A stretch of DNA of 7,821 nucleotides. Origin: Candidatus Bipolaricaulota bacterium. GTDB lineage: Bacteria; Bipolaricaulota; Bipolaricaulia; UBA7950; UBA9294. The stretch is from NCBI GenBank assembly GCA_021159105.1, contig JAGGSM010000239.1:1-7821 (forward strand), in the 5' to 3' direction. The notes under the pieces are model-generated. The model ran no database searches. It was not told the DNA's origin and saw only the letters and a list, made by a program, of their open reading frames with translations. Below, one piece after another: positions 1 through 5,353 of the stretch; position 1 is the stretch's first letter, and each line of letters opens with the position of its first letter. The translations under genes and the position numbers were made by a program.

Positions 1-18
1 CTTTAGCCTTTTTTTCTA

Positions 19-249
19 TTATTCACTGCGCGTAGTTTTTTGTTGGGTCCCGTCTTGGGAGAATACAAGGCCGGCAAGTACGATCTTGAGCGCCTCAGTA
101 CGAGAGATTCCGCGTACCTGATCCTTGCGCTCTGGCGGGCATGAAATTCCCAGTTCCTCTACCAGACGCTTCCAGGCGCGATAGTGGTGCTCCGCCGTAT
201 CGACGATTACCCCATCCAGGTCAAAGATTACAGCTTTGATCTTCATCAT
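19..249 (-). pseudogene. Beta-phosphoglucomutase-like HAD protein, N-terminal remnant with broken frame
   Basis: The 76-residue reading frame begins like beta-phosphoglucomutase, the HAD-family enzyme that converts beta-glucose-1-phosphate to glucose-6-phosphate after disaccharide phosphorolysis. Visible hallmarks are the nucleophile loop FDLDGV (D10 and D12 counted from the first Met), TAEHHYRAW (T18, H22) and GISR (R50), which match the positions of D8, D10, T16, H20 and R49 of the Lactococcus enzyme. Family members are about 220 residues; here similarity fades after residue ~61 and a TAA/TAG pair ends the frame. Deleting one base of the T6 run at 36-41 gives a family-like continuation (LRAVNNRKKG), stopped again at 3-5 just past a T7 run at 9-15. 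So this is a frameshifted pseudogene or a sequence with homopolymer errors. An AGAGGAGG ribosome site (250-257) abuts the first ATG (249), so the second ATG (246) is the likelier start. It diverges from lacI. Confidence 0.75.
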
Positions 250-297
250 CCTCCTCTACCCAATCTTCTACTCCGCACAAGCCCTCAACTAGTCTTC

Positions 298-312
298 TTG
301 CAACCGGTCTCA
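298..312 (+). promoter_or_regulatory. LacI-family operator, copy 1
   Basis: TTGCAACCGGTCTCA matches the reverse complement of the 1401-1415 sequence (TTGCAACCGGTTTCA) at 14 of 15 bases. The core ACCGGT is a perfect palindrome with a central CpG, as expected for LacI-family operators into which a hinge-helix leucine is inserted. It covers the -35 region of the lacI promoter and sits in the spacer shared with the divergent phosphoglucomutase gene, so it could act on both directions. Binding by the adjacent LacI-type protein is inferred from repetition, symmetry and position. Confidence 0.75.
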
Positions 313-326
313 CAAACGACGATAAT
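298..326 (+). promoter_or_regulatory. Predicted lacI promoter (leaderless)
   Basis: TTGCAA (298-303, 4 of 6 to the sigma-70 -35 consensus), a 17-bp spacer, then GATAAT (321-326, 5 of 6 to the -10 consensus). The expected start of transcription is about 331-335, essentially at the lacI ATG at 335. The -35 hexamer lies inside the operator-like sequence 298-312, so bound repressor would block this promoter. Inferred from hexamers only. Confidence 0.55.
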
Positions 327-334
327 AGTACACT

Positions 335-1357
335 ATGTCGAAGAAATTGACCATGAAGGAGATTGCTAAGCTTGCCGGGGTTTCGAAGGCCACTGTCTCG
401 CGTGTTCTTAATGCTAAGCCGGGGGTGCACCCCGAGACGCGGGAGAAGGTGGAGCAGGTGATTCAAGCTCACTCCTATACACCGAATCTTGTAGCACAGG
501 GGCTCAGCTCGAAAAGAACAAAGAATATAGGGCTTGTCGTGGCTCACACAACATTCCGCCTCTCCTCACACCTTTTCTTCTTGGAGTTCCTGCGTGGGAT
601 TAGCGGTTTTGTTCACGAGAAGGGATTTAGATTGATCCTTGCCACGGCTAATTCTGAGGAAGACTACGAAGATTCTTGCCGAAACATGGCACAAAATGGA
701 GTCGTTGATGGCATAGTGCTCCTTGGGATCAGAAGCAATGACAGGCGTCTGCGGTACTTCCTTGACGCAGGGATCCCCTTTATCACTGTCGGACAGCCGA
801 TCGGATACCCTGATGTGGATTACGTCGATTCGGATAACGAAGGCGGTGCCCGCACCGCAGTGGAATACCTGCTACGGCTGGGATATAAGAATGTTCTTTT
901 TGTCAATGGTCCTGACGATCACGTGGCATCGATCGCCCGTGAACAGGGATATAGAGCTGCATTGAGTAGTCACAGCCTCCCCAGTGATGAACGGTACATC
1001 ACCTACGGAGATTTTTCTTTTGAAAGCGGCTACGAAACAGTCAAAGATGCAAGAATAACTGGCCTTGACTTCTCCGCCGTCTTTGCCGCGAGTGACCTAG
1101 CTGCAATGGGGGCGATAGCTGCCTTCAAGGAGAGCGGCATTCAAGCGGGGAAAGACGCCTCAGTCATCGGGTTTGACGATATCCCGTATGCCAGTTTCGT
1201 TGATCCTCCATTAACCACGGTTCACCAGCCAATCTTCGAGATGGGTGAAGAAGCGGGTCGACTTCTCCTCTTGCGACTGAGAGGAAATGTGCAGGGAACG
1301 CTGAGCAAGGTATTCCGAACGCAACTCATCATTCGAGGGAGCACACAACACGGTTGA
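335..1357 (+). CDS. LacI-family transcriptional regulator
   Basis: A 340-residue sugar-responsive DNA-binding regulator of normal family length. The N-terminal helix-turn-helix spans residues 7-26 (MKEIAKLAGVSKATVSRVLN), followed by the hinge-helix segment YTPNLVAQGLSS (48-59), whose Leu57 corresponds to the leucine that wedges into the operator centre. The remaining ~280 residues form a periplasmic-binding-protein-like effector and dimerisation domain, with typical landmarks DGIVLLG (125-131), FAASDLAAMGAIAA (250-263), SVIGFDDIPYASFVDPPLTTV (276-296) and a C-terminal EMGEEAGRLLL (302-312). The two specificity residues of the recognition helix are Lys-Ala (18-19); as I recall, E. coli GntR, which also has Lys at the first position, binds an ACCGGT-centred operator, fitting the sites found here. 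No ribosome site precedes ATG 335, consistent with leaderless translation; ATG 353 is an alternative start. Probable control of itself and of the transporter operon. The effector sugar cannot be told from the sequence. Confidence 0.96.
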   Translation: MSKKLTMKEIAKLAGVSKATVSRVLNAKPGVHPETREKVEQVIQAHSYTPNLVAQGLSSKRTKNIGLVVAHTTFRLSSHLFFLEFLRGISGFVHEKGFRLILATANSEEDYEDSCRNMAQNGVVDGIVLLGIRSNDRRLRYFLDAGIPFITVGQPIGYPDVDYVDSDNEGGARTAVEYLLRLGYKNVLFVNGPDDHVASIAREQGYRAALSSHSLPSDERYITYGDFSFESGYETVKDARITGLDFSAVFAASDLAAMGAIAAFKESGIQAGKDASVIGFDDIPYASFVDPPLTTVHQPIFEMGEEAGRLLLLRLRGNVQGTLSKVFRTQLIIRGSTQHG

Positions 1358-1365
1358 GAAGCAAT

Positions 1366-1393
1366 TTGACAAACGTAGCGGTAGTACTATAAT
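1366..1393 (+). promoter_or_regulatory. Consensus sigma-70-type promoter of the transporter operon
   Basis: TTGACA (1366-1371) and TATAAT (1388-1393) match both consensus hexamers perfectly, separated by 16 bp. It starts only 9 nt after the lacI stop codon. Transcription is expected to start near 1400, immediately before or within the operator at 1401-1415. A consensus-strength promoter overlaid by an operator is the classic arrangement for a strong, repressor-controlled operon. Confidence 0.88.
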
Positions 1394-1400
1394 GAACTTA

Positions 1401-1415
1401 TGAAACCGGTTGCAA
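1401..1415 (+). promoter_or_regulatory. LacI-family operator, copy 2
   Basis: TGAAACCGGTTGCAA is an imperfect palindrome: the half-sites read outward from the CC|GG centre as CCAAAGT and CCAACGT, with one mismatch. Its reverse complement shares 14 of 15 bases with the site upstream of lacI. It lies at about +1 to +16 of the predicted transcript from the 1366-1393 promoter, so repressor would hinder initiation or clearance. The binding protein is inferred to be the adjacent LacI-family regulator. Confidence 0.8.
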
Positions 1416-1460
1416 CAGGAGGTGAAAGAACGACTTACCGAGAGAGGTATGTAGGATTGT

Positions 1461-1489
1461 TTGTTGGCACGTTTAACAATTCCCAACAA
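1461..1489 (+). other. Inverted repeat in the mRNA leader of the binding-protein gene
   Basis: TTGTTGG (1461-1467) and CCAACAA (1483-1489) are perfect 7-base reverse complements separated by 15 nt. The right arm ends on the two A residues that begin the AAGGAGG ribosome binding site (1488-1494). In RNA this would form a modest, AU-containing stem directly against the ribosome site. It could tune or protect translation initiation, or be chance; there is no U-tract, so it is not a terminator. Confidence 0.4.
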
Positions 1490-1499
1490 GGAGGCAAGC

Positions 1500-2735
1500 A
1501 TGCGTAAGATTTTGTTGGCCCTGGTGATAGTGGGCCTGGTAGTTGGGGTGGGGTTTGCGCAAGACAAGGTGACTATTCGATTGGCTGGTTATTCGGGCGA
1601 TACGCCATTGATGCAGGATGTACTAGCACGTTTCGTTGCAGACAAGATTCCTGGAGTGGAGGTTGTTTGGGAGCCAATCACGGAGGACTTCCTGGCTTTC
1701 GTTCTACGGACGCTCTCTGCTGGCACTGCGCCGGATGTTTTCTATGTCGATCTTGGCTGGGCAAAAACGGTAGCGGAAACCGGATTGGTTGAACCGTTGG
1801 ATGACTACATGGCAAACTCCGCGGTCCTCAACAAGGGTGATCTCATTCCCGCACTAGAGAATGCCTTTACTTTTGACGGAAAGATCTATGCTATCTCCAA
1901 GGACTTCAATAGCCTTGTGATCTTCTACAACAAAGATATGTTTGATGAGATGGGCGTTGCTTATCCAAGTGACGATGATACCTGGGCTACGCTCCTCGGT
2001 AAGATCGCTCAAGTGAACAACCCAGGCAAATGGTATGGGGCCTGCATCAATGCGGATGCAGCACGATTCCTACCGTTTGCCTTTGCTGCGGGGATGCCGT
2101 TCCTCAAGGACGATGGCACTGGACCGTTCGATCTTGCCTCTGCCAAACTGGCAGCGGATTGGTTCACTTCGTTTAACCGACTGGGGATCAGCGCCACTTC
2201 CGCCGAGATCGGAGCGGGATGGCCTGGTGCGGCCTTTATTTCCGAACAGGCTGCAACGTGCATTGAGGGCGGTTGGCTCATTCCACCGATCCGCAATGAA
2301 AACCCGACCCTTAACTTTGGGACGACATTCTTGCCCTCTCCGTGGGAAAATGGGCCACGTAGCAACTATCTGTTCACGGTGGGATATGGCATGCCCACGA
2401 GCCCAGCCTCTGGACGGCCAGATCTCGCGTTCAAGGTGATCGAGATTCTGACTAGTCCTGAGGTGCAGAACTACATCCTTGAATCTGGTCATGCTATCCC
2501 GTCACGGGCAGCGCTGCTAAATAGTGCATACTTCCAGCAGAAGGATGACTTTGCTCAGGCGACTAAGAAGGTCTTTGAAGCAACAGCCCTTCCGGGCACG
2601 GTTCCCTTCACCTTTGGCGAAATAGGCCAAGGTGTCTACATGGGGGCTGTGGGCGAAGCTCTTACCCTCATTATGCAGGGCGAGGAAACTGTTGAAGAAG
2701 CCATGAACGAAGCTGTTGCCAAACTAAGCAAGTAG
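1500..2735 (+). CDS. Extracellular sugar-binding protein of an ABC transporter (family 1, MalE-like)
   Basis: The 411-residue protein captures a sugar or oligosaccharide outside the membrane and delivers it to the permeases encoded next. A signal peptide (MRKILLALVIVGLVVGVGFA, then QDKVTIRLAG) leads to a mature domain of normal length for this family. Typical features are APDVFYVDLGWAKTVAETGLVEPL (residues 77-100), the DGKIYAISKDFNSLVIFYNKDMF hinge region (126-148), the ligand-cleft segment around ISEQAATCIEGGW (247-259), and SPEVQNYI (319-326). There is no lipobox cysteine, so it is probably a soluble periplasmic protein. ATG 1500 is chosen because AAGGAGG (1488-1494) lies 5 nt upstream; the frame is open back to TTG 1461, but the residues there (MLARLTIPNKEAS) do not belong to a signal peptide. 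It is the first gene after the consensus promoter and is followed by a terminator hairpin, which favours excess binding protein. The substrate cannot be assigned. Confidence 0.95.
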   Translation: MRKILLALVIVGLVVGVGFAQDKVTIRLAGYSGDTPLMQDVLARFVADKIPGVEVVWEPITEDFLAFVLRTLSAGTAPDVFYVDLGWAKTVAETGLVEPLDDYMANSAVLNKGDLIPALENAFTFDGKIYAISKDFNSLVIFYNKDMFDEMGVAYPSDDDTWATLLGKIAQVNNPGKWYGACINADAARFLPFAFAAGMPFLKDDGTGPFDLASAKLAADWFTSFNRLGISATSAEIGAGWPGAAFISEQAATCIEGGWLIPPIRNENPTLNFGTTFLPSPWENGPRSNYLFTVGYGMPTSPASGRPDLAFKVIEILTSPEVQNYILESGHAIPSRAALLNSAYFQQKDDFAQATKKVFEATALPGTVPFTFGEIGQGVYMGAVGEALTLIMQGEETVEEAMNEAVAKLSK

Positions 2736-2749
2736 AAATCTCTTTCTAG

Positions 2750-2780
2750 GGGGAGGCCAGTCCGACCTCCCCTCTTTTTT
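2750..2780 (+). terminator. Intrinsic terminator or attenuator between binding protein and permeases
   Basis: GGGGAGG (2750-2756) pairs with CCTCCCC (2766-2772) across a 9-nt loop, followed at once by TCTTTTTT (2773-2780). The 7-bp GC-rich stem plus U-tract is a standard Rho-independent terminator. No promoter is evident in the 16 nt between it and the next ATG, so partial read-through is the likely way the permease genes are expressed. This lowers permease relative to binding protein, as in many sugar-uptake operons. Confidence 0.85.
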
Positions 2781-2796
2781 GCTCTGAGGAGCCTGA

Positions 2797-3891
2797 ATGA
2801 AACGAAGAGGGGACTGGGTTTCCGCATTCATCTTTCTCTTACCTCTTCTATTTACTCTGGCTGTAGCCTTCATCTATGCGTTTGTTCGAACGGTCTATTT
2901 CAGTTTTACCGACTACAACCTGTTTCATATTACGAAGTTCGTCGGCCTTGACAACTACACTCAATTATTTGCCGACTACAGGTTTGTGTTGGCACTTACC
3001 CACAGCCTGGTCTATGCGGTGGTTGTCACCGCATCCCAGACCTTCCTCGCTCTGCTGTTAGCAATAGTGCTCAACCAGAAGATTCGAGGATTGACCTTCT
3101 TTAGGGCCGCATACTACGTCCCCTCTGTCGCCTCTAGTGTAGCCATCACCCTCATCTTCATCTGGCTGATGAACCGACGGGGGACGGTAAACTGGCTCTT
3201 GACAGCGCTCGGCCGTTATTGGCCGCTTATCGTCATTGGATTGGCCTTGGTCATCCTTGTGCAATGGCTTCAGGTGTTTTCGGAACGACGGCACGGTTTG
3301 CCCGCACGGGCGTTCGACCCAGCCCTCCTTGGGATCAGTTTGTTGACCGGAGTGGTCGTTACAACGATTCTGGGACAATTAGGAGTAGTGCACCCATATC
3401 CGATGGCGGATGCGGTAATCCCGTGGCTGACGACGAGGAAGATGTTCTTGGGGATCCCATTGCCCCTCCTCTCGGTCATGATGCTCAATATCTGGACTAC
3501 TACCCCCACCATGATGCTCCTGCTCTTGGCTGGTCTTCAGGATGTTCCCCAGGAACTTTATGAGGCAGCGGATATGGATGGGGCTACGCCCGGGCAGAAG
3601 TTGCTTCATGTGACGGTGCCCGCCATCCGCCCATTGCTGTTTATGGTGATTACGATGGGACTCATCGGAACGCTTCAGGTCTTCGATCAGATTGCGATAA
3701 TGGCTGGCGTAGCTCCGCTGGAATCCACGATCACATTGGCTTACTACGTGTACTGGAACATGTTCGGCTCGGGAGGCTTGCCCAAGGTAGGGATGGCCTC
3801 TGCTGCTGCGTTGGTGTTGGCGGCGTTAACTTTAGTGATTGTCTTTATCCAACGGCGGGTCGGTTTCTCTGAGAAAGGGTGGTATTCATGA
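2797..3891 (+). CDS. Sugar ABC transporter permease, MalF-like, with an extra membrane hairpin
   Basis: Inner-membrane permease subunit of 364 residues; ordinary members are about 290-310. Membrane helices lie at roughly 9-33, 65-93, 103-124, 218-246, 273-297 and 330-352. The ATPase-docking EAA loop is intact: YEAADMDGATPGQ (255-267) followed by LLHVTVPAIRP (269-279). Between the third and fourth core helices, about residues 140-208 have no counterpart in ordinary family members. They contain two hydrophobic stretches (142-160 and 174-197) joined by an arginine-rich loop (ERRHGLPAR, 163-171), which by the positive-inside rule should face the cytoplasm. The insert therefore looks like an added transmembrane hairpin, giving eight helices. 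The start ATG 2797 has GAGGAG (2786-2791) 5 nt upstream. The stop overlaps the next start (ATGA, 3888-3891), so the two permeases are translationally coupled and probably form a heterodimer. Confidence 0.94.
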   Translation: MKRRGDWVSAFIFLLPLLFTLAVAFIYAFVRTVYFSFTDYNLFHITKFVGLDNYTQLFADYRFVLALTHSLVYAVVVTASQTFLALLLAIVLNQKIRGLTFFRAAYYVPSVASSVAITLIFIWLMNRRGTVNWLLTALGRYWPLIVIGLALVILVQWLQVFSERRHGLPARAFDPALLGISLLTGVVVTTILGQLGVVHPYPMADAVIPWLTTRKMFLGIPLPLLSVMMLNIWTTTPTMMLLLLAGLQDVPQELYEAADMDGATPGQKLLHVTVPAIRPLLFMVITMGLIGTLQVFDQIAIMAGVAPLESTITLAYYVYWNMFGSGGLPKVGMASAAALVLAALTLVIVFIQRRVGFSEKGWYS

Positions 3892-5288
3892 GAGATAGGG
3901 AGATGAAATCCGTCACTGTTTATCGCCGTGGTCAGGCCTACCAGGTAGATGCTCACTGGCTTGCTCGTCGCCACATTACTCGCAAGATTATAGTTTACTC
4001 GTTACTTATCCTACTTGTTGTGTTCATGATTGGCCCGCTGGTATATAGCCTCATCTCCTCTTTTTCGGACAACCCTCTATCCTGGCCTCCCAGTATTGCG
4101 AGTCCGAGGCTATGGCCGCCAAACTGGGCTGCCGCGTGGAACTTGGGAGTGCAAGGAGGGAGAAGCGCCTGGACCGGTGGTTGGGCACCGGGCGGAAAGG
4201 TGCAATTGACAGTAACCTTCCGTTATCCTAGAAGCAATACCCGCCCTGCCCTACCTCGGGTGCAGCTTCTAGCCCCACCGTATGAGAGTGGTGCGGCCAA
4301 CCCTGCTCCGGATACCCAGGTAGAGGTGATCCAAGGCCAGATAGAACCTGTTGATGACGGTGATGAGATTTCGTACAACGTAATCCTCACCCACAAAGGA
4401 ACTGAGACCTATCCTCTCCTACCTATGGCTGTCATTGGACCTGCGGGATCCGAGTTTGTAAGGGCCACCTTACCGCCGGTATCGGTAAGTTCCCGAAGTA
4501 GTGGGACGTACCTTACCTGGAAGAACGTTACCCCAGGCGTGATAGGATACGTGTTTAGTTCTTTCATCGGGGCGTGGACAACCTACAAGGGCAAAGGTGG
4601 GGTGAATCTCTTCCCACGCTGGATTGTTAACTCTTTTGTCATCGCTGGCATTCGGATCTTGATTACTACGCTCTTTGCCACGATGGCGGCTTTTGCCCTC
4701 GCTCGGCTCAGATTTCCCGGTAGGAATGCTTTGTTCTTCTTCATCATCTTCACCATGATGGTCCCAGGGCAGGTAACCTTTATATCAAACTACCTGGTGG
4801 TGAGGGATGGGGTCTTTGGTCTTTCGCATCTGTTAGGTATGAAGACATTCCTCAACACGTTCTGGGCTCTTTTCTTGCCCAGTCTGGTCTCGACAAGCGC
4901 TGTATTCATGATGAAACAGTTCATGGAATCGATTCCTAAAGAAATTGAGGAGGCTGCCCGCATCGATGGGGCAAGCACGTTTCGAATCTATACCCAAATC
5001 ATCCTTCCTCTCTGCAAGCCGGCCATTGCCGCCGTCGGTGTCATCCTTACCTTCCAGGGGTCCTGGAACGAGTTCTTCTGGCCGATGGTGGTCCTCACCC
5101 AGGATAGTAAGTTCACCTTACCGATAGGACTGAATTTCTTCCTGCATTACTACAATTCAGTGACAGGTAGCGTGTGGGGCATGATCCTTGCCGGGACGGT
5201 AATCAGTGTGCTTCCCATCCTGATTATTTTCATCCTCTTTCAGCGGTACTTCGTCGAGGGGTTCCATATGAGTGGGATCAAGCAATGA
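3888..5288 (+). CDS. Sugar ABC transporter permease, MalG-like, with a large extracytoplasmic insert
   Basis: Inner-membrane permease partner, 466 residues from ATG 3888, against about 270-300 in ordinary MalG-type proteins. A ~30-residue basic cytoplasmic N-terminus precedes helix 1 (34-56). The other helices lie at about 245-272, 281-304, 324-344, 377-398 and 431-456. The EAA loop is intact (IEEAARIDGASTFR, residues 353-366, then ILPLCKP), and the family features ALARLRFPGRN (270-280) and QGSWNEFFWP (390-399) are present. The excess length is one block at about residues 85-232, between the usual first-loop segment (NWAAAWNL) and FPRWIVNSF. It should lie outside the membrane and reads as alternating beta-strand-like segments (KVQLTVTFRYP, TQVEVIQGQI, DEISYNVILTHKG) with a proline-rich linker, suggestive of an immunoglobulin-like sandwich. 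ATG 3888 is preferred because it overlaps the previous stop as ATGA with an AAAGGG ribosome-site-like sequence upstream; GTG 3879 and ATG 3903 are alternatives. Confidence 0.93.
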   Translation: MRDREMKSVTVYRRGQAYQVDAHWLARRHITRKIIVYSLLILLVVFMIGPLVYSLISSFSDNPLSWPPSIASPRLWPPNWAAAWNLGVQGGRSAWTGGWAPGGKVQLTVTFRYPRSNTRPALPRVQLLAPPYESGAANPAPDTQVEVIQGQIEPVDDGDEISYNVILTHKGTETYPLLPMAVIGPAGSEFVRATLPPVSVSSRSSGTYLTWKNVTPGVIGYVFSSFIGAWTTYKGKGGVNLFPRWIVNSFVIAGIRILITTLFATMAAFALARLRFPGRNALFFFIIFTMMVPGQVTFISNYLVVRDGVFGLSHLLGMKTFLNTFWALFLPSLVSTSAVFMMKQFMESIPKEIEEAARIDGASTFRIYTQIILPLCKPAIAAVGVILTFQGSWNEFFWPMVVLTQDSKFTLPIGLNFFLHYYNSVTGSVWGMILAGTVISVLPILIIFILFQRYFVEGFHMSGIKQ

Positions 5289-5312
5289 CCGAACTTGATT
5301 CTAGAGCTCCAA

Positions 5313-5330
5313 TGCATCAGATCTGATTCA
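5313..5330. repeat. 18-bp near-perfect palindrome in the spacer before the glycosidase gene
   Basis: ATCAGATCTGAT (5316-5327) is a perfect 12-bp palindrome, extended to 18 bp (TG-c-...-t-CA) with one mismatched pair. It lies in the 65-bp gap between the MalG-like permease and the glycosidase gene. It lacks a U-tract and differs from the ACCGGT operators, so it may be a site for another regulator, an mRNA hairpin, or chance. No convincing promoter hexamers were seen in this gap. Confidence 0.4.
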
Positions 5331-5353
5331 GCTAACAACCTAAGGAGGGGAAC

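Noticed and set aside
325..353. Minus-strand promoter TGGTCA-17-TACTAT for the phosphoglucomutase gene
   Set aside because: Both hexamers match only 4 of 6 positions and the -35 lies inside lacI; too weak to list as a feature, though the geometry relative to the operator is noted.
1461..1499. Upstream TTG start for the binding-protein gene, adding 13 residues
   Set aside because: ATG 1500 has AAGGAGG at 5-nt spacing and begins a textbook signal peptide; the added residues would mask it.
1776..1790. AAACCGGATTGG inside the binding-protein gene as a pseudo-operator
   Set aside because: The central ACCGGT palindrome is broken (ACCGGA) and the right half-site does not match.
2035..2492. Overlapping open frames on both strands (up to 140 codons) within the binding-protein gene
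   Set aside because: Shadows of the real frame, with low-complexity Arg/Pro/Ser-rich translations and no family resemblance.
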